Positions 26,877 to 34,612 of a stretch of DNA of 64,000 nucleotides are shown here, in pieces (the stretch's first letter is position 1; each line of letters opens with the position of its first letter). The translations under genes were made by a program, and so were the position numbers. The stretch is from CAIKMD01 sp963740675 (lineage in GTDB: Bacteria; Pseudomonadota; Alphaproteobacteria; ATCC43930; CGMCC-115725). The notes beneath the pieces are model-generated. The model made no database searches. It saw nothing but the letters and a program-made list of their open reading frames with translations, and had not been told where the DNA came from. The stretch covers positions 1 to 64,000 of the forward strand of contig CAVUFS010000006.1 of NCBI GenBank assembly GCA_963740675.1. The letters are read 5' to 3'.

Positions 26877-28517
26877 ATGCGGCGCAAGAATCGTTTCGAG
26901 ACCTACAAGGAAGCCGCCGAACGCGGCAATTACGACGAGTTTCCGATGCTCGAGCTCGGCATCGATCCGCAGCTTCACTTGAGCCGCAACAGCGTCGCGC
27001 AGCCTTTCTTCCTCATTTGCGAGCAGGACACGATCGTCGCGCAGATGTCGGGCAGCGCGCGCATCGAATTCCGCAATTCGCCGGCGAATTATTTCAACAT
27101 GGCGCTCGGCGATTTCGTCTACGTGCCGGGCGGCACCCCGCATCGCCTGATACCGCAAACGGAATCGGTGCATCTGCGCTACAAGGCGGCGCAACCAGGT
27201 CTCGAAGCCGCTGCCTGGTACAAGGGCGACGAAGAAGTCGCGCGCGTCACTTGGGATTGCGCGAAGGAATTGCCGCAAGAGGCTTACCTGCGCGCCTGCC
27301 GCGCCTTCAATTCCGATGCGAGCCTACGCAAAGGCTTGCCCGCGATCGATCTCGCGCCTTTCCACTGGGACAAGGTCGGCGCCGAGGTGAAGGAAGCCGA
27401 GACCTTCGAGGCCGAGCACGCGCATAAGAAGACGAACGCGCTGCAACGATCCGCCGGCAACACGATCGCGCCGCCGAGCGACGAGCGTATTCCGATGAAG
27501 GTCAATTGCTACGATTTCGCACGCACCGCGACCGCGGCGCTGAGCCCGATGTTCCCCTATTTCGCGCCGGGCTGCATCGTGCCGTGCATCGCGCTGCAAG
27601 ATCCGGGCGCACGCGGCGAGATGGGATACTTCGTGCACTACAACACCGTGCAGGAGGTCAATCTCTGCGTCGGCTCGAGCAACACCTTCCGCGTTCCCGG
27701 CGGCGTGTCGGTCGGCCCAACCACGCATCCGGTCGGCCAAAAGCCCGATCAGGTCGAGCATTCGAGCATGTACTATATGGGCGTGATCACGCAGCGTCAG
27801 GCCGTCGGCGTGCCGCAGCGCGAGGCGATGATCTTCCATTGCGACAAATGCGGCGCGGAGCTGCTTCGTCGCGATTACGACGCCGACGAATTCCCCGACC
27901 GGCTCGACGGCCCGACCGATCCACAGATCATCGGCCTGCCGACGATCTCGCAATCATCGGCCGCGGCGGAGGCCTATAACGCGAATGATGCCGCACGCAC
28001 CTGCAAAAGCTGCGGCCATGTCAGCAAGCCCTTCCCTACCGGCTATTGGGGTTGGGATCACTATCGCCGCCGCACCGCGATCTCGGTCGCCTCGCGCAAG
28101 ATCATGTTGGACGTCGCCGCGCAAGGCGCGGTGACCAGCAGCGGCCCGGCGGCGAGCATCGCCGCTTCGGTCGCGACCAAAGCGGCCCATACGGGCGCCT
28201 TGCGTTTCCACCCGGCCGCGAAAGCCTCGGAGATCGGCGATGGCGAGATGAAAGCCGTCACTGTCGGTGGCAAGACCATCGCGCTCTACAATCTCGGTGG
28301 CGTCTATCACGCGACCGAGGCCTATTGCACGCACGGCCACGCGCTGCTGACGGAAGGCTATATCGACGGTGCGATCGTCGAATGCCCGATGCATGGCGGC
28401 ACATTCGAGATCGCCAGCGGCAAGCCCGTTGGCGCACCCTGCACGACGCCGCTCGCAAGCTATCCGGTGCGCGTCGAAGGCGATACGATCTCGATCGGCC
28501 TTAGCGGCGACGCCTGA
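26877..28517 (+). CDS. Bicupin (3-hydroxyanthranilate-dioxygenase-like) fused to Rieske domain
   Basis: A 546-residue fusion. Residues about 20-110 are a cupin like 3-hydroxyanthranilate 3,4-dioxygenase (GDFVYVPGGTPHRLIP) with degenerate metal ligands. Residues about 205-320 are a second cupin with an intact-looking site: His254 and Glu260 (HYNTVQE) plus His284. A four-cysteine knuckle follows (CDKC 322-325, CKSC 376-379), as in bacterial 3-HAO. Residues about 440-546 are a Rieske [2Fe-2S] domain: Cys484-X-His486 and Cys503-X2-His506. ATG 26877 has a GGGAGG site just upstream. It diverges from marR and is convergent with an MBL hydrolase. It is probably an iron dioxygenase acting on an aromatic substrate; why it needs an attached electron-transfer domain is unclear. 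Confidence 0.8.
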   Translation: MRRKNRFETYKEAAERGNYDEFPMLELGIDPQLHLSRNSVAQPFFLICEQDTIVAQMSGSARIEFRNSPANYFNMALGDFVYVPGGTPHRLIPQTESVHLRYKAAQPGLEAAAWYKGDEEVARVTWDCAKELPQEAYLRACRAFNSDASLRKGLPAIDLAPFHWDKVGAEVKEAETFEAEHAHKKTNALQRSAGNTIAPPSDERIPMKVNCYDFARTATAALSPMFPYFAPGCIVPCIALQDPGARGEMGYFVHYNTVQEVNLCVGSSNTFRVPGGVSVGPTTHPVGQKPDQVEHSSMYYMGVITQRQAVGVPQREAMIFHCDKCGAELLRRDYDADEFPDRLDGPTDPQIIGLPTISQSSAAAEAYNANDAARTCKSCGHVSKPFPTGYWGWDHYRRRTAISVASRKIMLDVAAQGAVTSSGPAASIAASVATKAAHTGALRFHPAAKASEIGDGEMKAVTVGGKTIALYNLGGVYHATEAYCTHGHALLTEGYIDGAIVECPMHGGTFEIASGKPVGAPCTTPLASYPVRVEGDTISIGLSGDA

Positions 28518-28547
28518 CGCCGCGAGGCTGCCGCCTCACATCGTCCC

Positions 28548-29372
28548 TCACATTGCCGGGGCGAATTCGTAGCTGAGGCCCTTGCGCACAACATGGCCGA
28601 AGCCCGGCGCGTTCACGTGCGCGCCGGCGACCATCAGCTTTTCATTCGCCGCCATGTCGAGCACGCGTTTGCGCGCCGCAACAGCCTTGTCGGCATCGAG
28701 ATCGTAGGAAAGCTTGGTGTCGGGATGCGAGATCTGCACCGCCGACAAATGCACGAGATCGCCCCAGGAGATGAACGCCTCGCCGCCGGCCGCGATGCGC
28801 CACACGGTGTGACCGGGCGAATGGCCCGCGGCGAGCACGACGCCGCAGCCCGCGAATTCCTCGCCATCCTTCATGCGGCGGATGCGCGACATATAGGGCC
28901 TGAGGTCGATGAGAGCGCGTTCATGCATCGGCCGCGTGCGCTCGCTGGCACCCGCTTTATCGGCACCGATCCAGAAATCGAATTCGGTCTCGTGCACGAC
29001 CAGCTCGGCATTCGGGTAATGCGGCGCGCCCGCATCGTCCACGAGGCCGTTGGCGTGATCGGGATGAATATGCGTCAGCAGGATATGCGTGATCGATGCG
29101 GGATCGATACCACCTTTGCGCAGATTCTCCGGAAGCTTGCCCAGCGTCGGCTGCATCGTATTACCGGCGCCGGCATCGATCATGATAGTCTTGCCATCGC
29201 GCTCGAACACGAAATTGTTGACCGGAATGTAGAGCGCGCCCTTGTCGTCAGCGCCGGTGAGCTGCGTTGCCTGCGCGCGATCCATATTGAGGATGTAGTC
29301 GAGCGAAGTCTTCAGGATGCCGTCACTGAAGGCTTTGACCTCGAGATCGCCAACTCGAAATACCGGCTCCAT
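28548..29372 (-). CDS. MBL-fold metallo-hydrolase
   Basis: A 274-residue metallo-beta-lactamase-fold hydrolase. The di-zinc signature HIHPDH is complete, followed by the later ligands in AAGHSPGHTVW and the SWGDLVH aspartate. Overall it resembles the lactonase branch (AttM/AiiA-like and related proteins of aromatic catabolism). An N-terminal segment (LDYILNMDRAQATQL) precedes the fold. ATG 29372 has a strong GAGGAGG site. It is convergent with the bicupin-Rieske gene, 30 bp apart. It could hydrolyse a lactone or ester in the same pathway, but that is inference from position. Confidence 0.87.
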   Translation of the reverse strand: MEPVFRVGDLEVKAFSDGILKTSLDYILNMDRAQATQLTGADDKGALYIPVNNFVFERDGKTIMIDAGAGNTMQPTLGKLPENLRKGGIDPASITHILLTHIHPDHANGLVDDAGAPHYPNAELVVHETEFDFWIGADKAGASERTRPMHERALIDLRPYMSRIRRMKDGEEFAGCGVVLAAGHSPGHTVWRIAAGGEAFISWGDLVHLSAVQISHPDTKLSYDLDADKAVAARKRVLDMAANEKLMVAGAHVNAPGFGHVVRKGLSYEFAPAM

Positions 29373-29454
29373 CCGCGCATCCTCCTCTGGCTTGTTTGCA
29401 GCCAGCCTTGAGGAAAAAGCGTGCGATGTCCACCCGCCGCATCGCGGGCGGTAA

Positions 29455-30078
29455 TTAGTGGTGATGCCAGCCGCCGCCGCGCCAACCACCACGCCACCCG
29501 CTACCCCAGCCAAAGCCGACGCCAACAAAAGCAGGGCGGTAGTAAGCCGGGGCGTAATAGTAGGGATAAGGATAGGCCGGATAATAGGGATACGCGGGAT
29601 AGGCATAAGCCGGCGAGGCGTAAGCGGTTTGCGGCGTCGGCAATTGCGGTACGCTTTCGCCTTTCGCCGACATGCACTGCAAGTAGCCGCTATCGTAACG
29701 GTACTGCACCGACCCTCCCGAATACTGGGCCGCGCCAAGCCCGTAGCCGGTACCGAGCACACCACCGCTGCCAGCGCCGATCGCCGCACCCATCGCCGGA
29801 TTGCCAGCCGCAGCGCCGATCGCCGCTCCGGCCGCTGCGCCGAGCACGGTGCCGAGCGCCATGCTGCCGAAGAGGCTTTGATTGGCGGCATCCTGCGGCG
29901 CCACGCCAATCTGCTGCGCCGCATATTGCCGACAACTCACATCATCCGCCTGAAACGCCTCGAAGCTCTTGCCCTGACCGGGCATCGCCGCGACCGAAGG
30001 ACCGGGCGGCGGTCCCACCGCGCAACCGGCCAAAGCGAACACCGCGACCACCGCGGTCCCAAGACGAACAACACGCAT
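29455..30078 (-). CDS. Glycine-zipper lipoprotein
   Basis: A 207-residue lipoprotein (lipobox LAGC, Cys19). Residues about 75-115 are a glycine-zipper membrane segment (GTVLGAAAGAAIGAAAG, then MGAAIGAGSGGVLG), preceded by a small Cys-containing domain (FQADDVSCRQYAAQQ). The C-terminal third is Tyr/Pro/Ala-rich (YPAYPYYPAYPYPYYY), ending in a Gly-Trp and His tail (GGWRGGGWHHH). Such proteins sit in the outer membrane of alphaproteobacteria. I chose ATG 30078 because it has a GGAGAAG site and gives a proper lipoprotein signal. The role is probably structural. Confidence 0.82.
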   Translation of the reverse strand: MRVVRLGTAVVAVFALAGCAVGPPPGPSVAAMPGQGKSFEAFQADDVSCRQYAAQQIGVAPQDAANQSLFGSMALGTVLGAAAGAAIGAAAGNPAMGAAIGAGSGGVLGTGYGLGAAQYSGGSVQYRYDSGYLQCMSAKGESVPQLPTPQTAYASPAYAYPAYPYYPAYPYPYYYAPAYYRPAFVGVGFGWGSGWRGGWRGGGWHHH

Positions 30079-30276
30079 CCTACTTCTCCGCCACACACAG
30101 TAAGCACATGCCAATGAATTATAGGACGCTCGCCAGCGCGATATCTGCATAAAGAAAATTTCACCCACCGCTCGGAACTCGGCGAGTCAAGTCAGGCTGG
30201 CATGTAAAAATATGTTCCTTTTTTGTTCTATCCCCGTTATTCTGTTTTTCCGTTCGTCCGCTGAGGGAAAAAGCCC

Positions 30277-30630
30277 ATGACGCCGAGCCAAGCCGCCCCT
30301 GCCGCCGCGCCGGTTTCCGACGCCAAGACGGTCGACGATTTCCTTCAGGCGCGGTTCGATCTTGGGCTCGAAGATGTGCTCTGCGATGGCTGCCTCATGG
30401 GCCGGCTCGACCAGCGGCTCGGCGCCGGCGCGCGGATCGTGCTGCGCGAGCAACGGATCGAGCGCGAGGATGATGGCGGCGAATTCGGCGCCTATGCCGG
30501 TGTGCTGATCCTCGATGGCATTTGGTACAATTTCGCCTGTCACATCTTCGTCGATGCCGGCGGCCAGTGCTTCGTCGCCGATATCGGTGCTTTCGAAGCG
30601 GTCGAGTGGAAGCTGCGCATGGCAGTTTAG
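30277..30630 (+). CDS. Conserved small protein, unknown
   Basis: A 117-residue protein with a good ribosome binding site (GAGGG) before ATG 30277. There is no signal peptide or membrane span. The sequence reads as one small folded domain (VDDFLQARFDLGLEDVLCDG, VLILDGIWYNFACHIFVDAG, VADIGAFEAVEWKLRMAV), with two cysteines close together (CDGC) and others later, so metal binding is conceivable. The FkbM gene follows in the same direction after 51 bp. I do not recognise the family. Confidence 0.68.
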   Translation: MTPSQAAPAAAPVSDAKTVDDFLQARFDLGLEDVLCDGCLMGRLDQRLGAGARIVLREQRIEREDDGGEFGAYAGVLILDGIWYNFACHIFVDAGGQCFVADIGAFEAVEWKLRMAV

Positions 30631-30681
30631 CCGCGACAGAGCGCCGGTTGCCGCGGGCGGGACGGCACCGCAATATGCGCC

Positions 30682-31452
30682 ATGCCTCTCCTGAGCCCTT
30701 ACGCTTACGACCGCACCGGCACGTTGCTGAGCAGTCGTTACAATTGGCGCGGCCTGCTGCGCGCCTGCTGGATCGTCACCAACCCGCTGAAATTCTTCGC
30801 CGCGCTGATCCGTCACCGCGCGCCGGAAACGCTCGCGGTGCGGACGCCGACCGGCACGATCACGCTAGCCTTGCGCAATTTCGAAAGTCTCAAAACGCTC
30901 TTCGGCGTTTTTTGCCGCGACGATTACGCGACCGATTCCGGCCGCGCTTTTTTCTTCTGGGACATCGGCGCCAATGTCGGCTTCGCCAGCGCCTATTTCC
31001 TCAGCCGCAACCCGAAGAACCGCGTCTGCTGCTTCGAGCCGGACGAGACAAATTTGCTTTGGCTCAAACGCAACCTCGCCGCGTTTGCAGACCGCGCCAC
31101 GATCATCAATCGCGCTATCGCGACGACAAGCGGCGAGACCGTGCTCTACCGCGCCGAGACCGGCAAGCACAGTTCCCTCCATGCGAACGACATCGCGATG
31201 ATCCCGCAGAAAGTCGCGAGCAGCGGCTTTGGCGATGTGCTCGCCGAACCGGCGCCCGATGCGCTGCCGACGGTCGTGAAGCTCGATGTCGAAGGCGTCG
31301 AGGAAGAGCTGATCAAAAGCGTCAAATTCGAGAACTACCCGCAGCTCCAGCGGCTGCTCTGCAAATCGACGACATGCTCGCAGCTCATCACGCGGCCGCA
31401 TCGCCGCGAACTGCGCAACGGCTATATCGAGGATTTGAGCTTCGTCGGCTGA
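30682..31452 (+). CDS. FkbM-family methyltransferase
   Basis: A 256-residue SAM-dependent methyltransferase of the FkbM type. Motif I is FFWDIGANVGFASAYFL, motif II ends in an acidic residue (RVCCFEPDETNLLWLKRNL), and the FkbM-specific VVKLDVEGVEEELIKS is present. These enzymes O-methylate polysaccharides, glycolipids or secondary metabolites. The N-terminal 70 residues look like a basic, amphipathic membrane-associating region. It follows a small unknown gene, and a palindromic repeat element lies 20 bp downstream. The nearby glycosyltransferases (33.5-35.6 kb) make a glycan or glycolipid target plausible. Confidence 0.85.
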   Translation: MPLLSPYAYDRTGTLLSSRYNWRGLLRACWIVTNPLKFFAALIRHRAPETLAVRTPTGTITLALRNFESLKTLFGVFCRDDYATDSGRAFFFWDIGANVGFASAYFLSRNPKNRVCCFEPDETNLLWLKRNLAAFADRATIINRAIATTSGETVLYRAETGKHSSLHANDIAMIPQKVASSGFGDVLAEPAPDALPTVVKLDVEGVEEELIKSVKFENYPQLQRLLCKSTTCSQLITRPHRRELRNGYIEDLSFVG

Positions 31453-31472
31453 AGAACGCTACTTTTATGATC

Positions 31473-31551
31473 CGTCATGCCCGGACTTGTTCCGGGCATC
31501 CACGAATATGGTCCAAAGACGTGGATGCCCGGGACAAGCCCGGGCATGACG
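31473..31551. repeat. Palindromic intergenic repeat element, type A
   Basis: Two 32-bp inverted arms, starting CGTCATGCCCGG and ending CCCGGGCATGACG, pair around a 15-nt loop with only one or two mismatches. This is a REP/MITE-like element of the CGTCATgCCCGG class common between genes in proteobacteria. Here it separates the FkbM gene from the convergent Arg-rich gene and could act as a terminator for both. Confidence 0.8.
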
Positions 31552-31578
31552 TTTAGGGAGACTGTCAGGCAACCCGCG

Positions 31579-32688
31579 TCACTTCTTGGTCGAGGGATAG
31601 TCGCCCTTCGCGCGCGTCAGCTTTTCCGGATGGACGATGGTCTTGTTCACCGCGGCCCGCGCCGCGCCGAGATTGGGGAATTCCGTCTCCGCGCCATCGC
31701 GCTTGAGGATGTATTGCGCCGACACCGTCTTCGCCGCGCGTTGATCGGCGAGCGTGCGTTTGACGATCGTCCAATCGACCCGCCGCGTACCACCCTCGGC
31801 CGGCGCTTCGCCCTCCGCCGGCGGTGGCGCCGCGACGTCTTCGTAACCGCGATCGACGACCAATTCGAAGGAATAGAGCTTCGGCGCCGGCTTGTTGTCG
31901 CGCCGATCGCCACGGCCACCGCGATCGCCGCCTTTGCCGAATGGCTTGCCGCCCTTGCCGCGCCGCGGTCCACGATCGCCATCGCGCCGCTGACCGTCGC
32001 GCGGCTGGCCTTCACGGCGCTCGCCCCTTCCCTGACCCTCGCGTCCTTGACCATCGCGGGCCTGACCGTCGCGCGCTTGGCCACCCGGGCCCTGACCTTC
32101 TCGCCGCTGATCGCGGCCCTCACCGTGTTGGCGATCGCCATCGCGGCGCGGTCCCCGCCGACGCGGGCCACGCTCGCGACGCTGCTGTTGTTGTTCTCCG
32201 CCCTCAGCCGCTTGAGCCGCTGCGCCCTCGCCACCAGGAGCGGTTGCTCCCTCGGGCCGCGTGCCACGGCGGCGGCGACGCCGGCGACGCGGACGATCGC
32301 TGGCCGGGAGAGCCGCCAGACTGAATTCGCCACCAGCGGCAATCGCCTCGACACGCACGCGGCGCGGCGGTGCGGCCGGCTTCTCACCTTCGCCCGCTGC
32401 TGCTTCGCTTGTTGCCGGTGCTGCTTCATCCGTGCCCGCGGCATCAGGCGCTGCGCCTTCCGGCTTCGGCCCTGGACGACGGCGGCGACGCCGGCGACGG
32501 CGGCGCTGCTGCGGATCGCCCGGCAGATGCAGCGTGCCCGTTTGCGCTGCGTCCGCCGCTTCTGGCGTCGATCCCGCTTCGCTTGCGCCAGCGTTTTCAC
32601 TTACCGGCGCAGCAGGCTCAGGCGCGGCTGGTGTATGTGGCTCCGGCGCGGCCGCGGGCGTGCCCGGATTTTCATCATCCCCGATCAT
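31579..32688 (-). CDS. Arginine-rich, largely disordered protein
   Basis: A 369-residue protein dominated by low complexity. Residues 1-60 are acidic/Ala/Pro-rich. Two polyarginine runs (ten or eleven Arg after GDPQQ; eight or nine after SDRP) are separated by an Ala/Glu/Pro linker. Then comes a GQ/RDG/EGQ repeat zone (about 170-260). A C-terminal folded region of about 100 residues (KLYSFELVVDRGYEDVA, VDWTIVKRTLADQRAAKTVS, PNLGAARAAVNKTIVHPEKL) looks like a small conserved domain. The composition suggests binding to nucleic acid or a polyanion, like disordered RNA-associated proteins. Dense GC coding produces several long shadow frames on other strands. Confidence 0.75.
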   Translation of the reverse strand: MIGDDENPGTPAAAPEPHTPAAPEPAAPVSENAGASEAGSTPEAADAAQTGTLHLPGDPQQRRRRRRRRRRPGPKPEGAAPDAAGTDEAAPATSEAAAGEGEKPAAPPRRVRVEAIAAGGEFSLAALPASDRPRRRRRRRRGTRPEGATAPGGEGAAAQAAEGGEQQQQRRERGPRRRGPRRDGDRQHGEGRDQRREGQGPGGQARDGQARDGQGREGQGRGERREGQPRDGQRRDGDRGPRRGKGGKPFGKGGDRGGRGDRRDNKPAPKLYSFELVVDRGYEDVAAPPPAEGEAPAEGGTRRVDWTIVKRTLADQRAAKTVSAQYILKRDGAETEFPNLGAARAAVNKTIVHPEKLTRAKGDYPSTKK

Positions 32689-32803
32689 GGCGCCGAAACC
32701 TAGGACGAGATGCCGCTCTTGTCACGAGTTCGAACGGAACGGATCGCATAGCCCTGCGTTGGCCTCGGGTATGCGCCGACAGTACGGCGCCAAAGGAGGT
32801 TGA

Positions 32804-33421
32804 ATGTCGATGAAACGTCTCTTGTTGACGACATCTGTGCTGGCGCTTGGCTTGGCCGGGACTGCTTTCGCGCAAAGCGGCGCGGGCTCGAGCGCCGGCG
32901 CCGGGTCGATGGGCAGCAATTCCGGCAGTCCGGCCTATTCCAGCCCCAGCACGACCAGCGGATCGGGCCTCGGCGACACGAGCCGTCCCGGCACCTCGGG
33001 ATCGAGCATGAATAACGAGAACGGCACGGGCGCCAATGGCGGTCCGATGGCCAGCAGCACAAGCACCGGCGGCATGAGCGGCGGTCGGTCGAGCGCCGCT
33101 TCGGACAACGTCCGCCAAGCGCAGGAAGCGCTGCAGGACCAAGGTCTCTATAAGGGCCATGTCGACGGCAAGATGGGACCACAGACGAAGCATGCGATCG
33201 CGCAGTTTCAGAAGCAGAAAGGCCTGAAGCAGACAGCGCAGCTCGATCAGCCGACCATGAGCGATCTGCAGAACGGCTCGATGAGCGGCAGCGATAATTC
33301 GAGCAGCAGCCCGAGCAACAACAGCAGCACCGGTGCGAACCCCGGTATGGGCGGCAATGGTCCGGCGACAACGCAGACCAATCCGGGCGGCCAGAACCGC
33401 TCGAGCAACCCGACACAGTAA
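32804..33421 (+). CDS. Exported peptidoglycan-binding-domain protein
   Basis: A 205-residue secreted protein. The signal peptide ends near TAFA (about residue 23). A Ser/Gly/Asn-rich low-complexity stretch reaches about residue 95. Then comes one PG_binding_1 domain (VRQAQEALQDQGLYKGHVDG, KMGPQTKHAIAQFQKQKGL), followed by another Ser/Asn/Gly-rich tail. The ribosome binding site AAGGAGG is close to perfect, so strong expression is likely. ATG 32810 is an alternative start. A strong intrinsic terminator follows at 33446. It probably decorates or binds the cell wall. Confidence 0.85.
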   Translation: MSMKRLLLTTSVLALGLAGTAFAQSGAGSSAGAGSMGSNSGSPAYSSPSTTSGSGLGDTSRPGTSGSSMNNENGTGANGGPMASSTSTGGMSGGRSSAASDNVRQAQEALQDQGLYKGHVDGKMGPQTKHAIAQFQKQKGLKQTAQLDQPTMSDLQNGSMSGSDNSSSSPSNNSSTGANPGMGGNGPATTQTNPGGQNRSSNPTQ

Positions 33422-33445
33422 GTCGTCGTCTTAGCGTTTCGATGA

Positions 33446-33477
33446 GAGACCGCCGGCGATCCCGGCGGTCTCTTTTT
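33446..33477 (+). terminator. Rho-independent terminator
   Basis: A perfect 11-bp GC-rich stem, GAGACCGCCGG / CCGGCGGTCTC, with a 5-nt loop and a five-T run after it. It terminates the peptidoglycan-binding protein gene. The T run overlaps the stop codon of the convergent glycosyltransferase gene. Confidence 0.93.
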
Positions 33478-34612
33478 ATCGGGAGGTTTCGATCGCTTCG
33501 CGCGGCCGCATCTCCGTGCCGCGCCAGGTGAAGCCGCTGCCGAGCCAGGCATCGACCCACAGCAGCGGCAGCAAGATGTCACGCAAGATACAAGCAAGCG
33601 CCATCCGGACGGACCAATGCCAGCCGGCCACGCGAGCCAGCGCCGCTTCGGCGCCGAGCCAGAGCGCCAGGAATGCGACCGCGAGACCGCCCGTCTCCAC
33701 CCCGCCGATCTGCGCATGCACGGCAAAAGCCATCGCGGCGATGAACGGAAAGAATGCGCCCGGCAGCAACTCTGGAACGAACATCAGCGGGAAGGTCATG
33801 CGTCGCAACCGCGACCAGCGCGTTTGCCGCGACCAGACTTCAGCGGCCGTGCGCGAACCAAGCGGTTGCTCGAACGGATTGTTGACGAGATGGACTTGCA
33901 ACCCCGCCGCATGCAGCAGCTTGGTCAGCGCCGCGTCTTCGGCGATCTCCGCGCCAAGCGCGCGGATGCCGCCGCCCCGATCGATCACGCTTTTGCGCAT
34001 CAGCATGCTTTTGCCTTGCGCGAAAGCGAAACCGAGCGAGTCCGCCGCATATTCCCAGCGCGCCTCATAGGTGTTGAGAAAGGCGCATTCGAGTTCGGCC
34101 CAGAAATTGGTCGGCCGCGACGCGATCGGCACCGAGCAAACGACGCCGCTATTGGACCGCCAGCGCGCCCGCAGCCGCTGAATGTAATCGCGCGGCATCA
34201 GCACATTGCTGTCGGCCATGATGATCCATTCGTTCTGCGCCGCGTCCCAACCCTTCACCGTGTTGTTGAGCTTCGGATTGAGGCTGACGCGATCGTCGCC
34301 GACCAGCAGCCGCGCCGGAATTTCCGGATGGGCGTCGATAAGGCGATAGACGATTGCGTTGACCGGATCGTCGGCACGCGCGACGCAGAAAAGGACTTCG
34401 TAATTCGGATAATCGAGCGCGAAGCTCGAGCTCAGCGTCTCGCGTGAGAACGCTTCGATGCCGCAAACCGGCCGGATCACGGTCACCGGCGGCGCGTCGC
34501 TCGGCACCGGCATCGCGCGACGGCGCATCCGCACCCGACGCGCCGCCAAACCGATGCTAAGAAAATGCAGCGCCACGGCGAAAAGACAAAACACGGCAAG
34601 CGCCATGGTCAT
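33476..34612 (-). CDS. Ceramide glucosyltransferase-like GT21 (HpnI-like)
   Basis: A 378-residue membrane glycosyltransferase of family GT21, which also includes bacterial ceramide glucosyltransferases and the hopanoid-associated HpnI. There is an N-terminal anchor (about 3-22). The GT core has VTVIRPVCGIE, the nucleotide-binding DSNVLMPRDYIQ, EDAALTKLLHAAGL and the RQTRWSRLRR (R/QXXRW) acceptor motif. Three or four C-terminal membrane spans follow. Its start overlaps the end of the upstream GT4 gene by four bases (ATGA), so the pair is translationally coupled. It is likely to build a glycosylated ceramide, hopanoid or other lipid. Confidence 0.85.
   Translation of the reverse strand: MTMALAVFCLFAVALHFLSIGLAARRVRMRRRAMPVPSDAPPVTVIRPVCGIEAFSRETLSSSFALDYPNYEVLFCVARADDPVNAIVYRLIDAHPEIPARLLVGDDRVSLNPKLNNTVKGWDAAQNEWIIMADSNVLMPRDYIQRLRARWRSNSGVVCSVPIASRPTNFWAELECAFLNTYEARWEYAADSLGFAFAQGKSMLMRKSVIDRGGGIRALGAEIAEDAALTKLLHAAGLQVHLVNNPFEQPLGSRTAAEVWSRQTRWSRLRRMTFPLMFVPELLPGAFFPFIAAMAFAVHAQIGGVETGGLAVAFLALWLGAEAALARVAGWHWSVRMALACILRDILLPLLWVDAWLGSGFTWRGTEMRPREAIETSR

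Noticed and set aside
31647..32600. Second long minus-strand frame inside the Arg-rich gene
   Set aside because: It is a frame-shifted reading of the same repetitive GC-rich DNA. The 31579-32688 frame alone has a plausible folded C-terminal domain.
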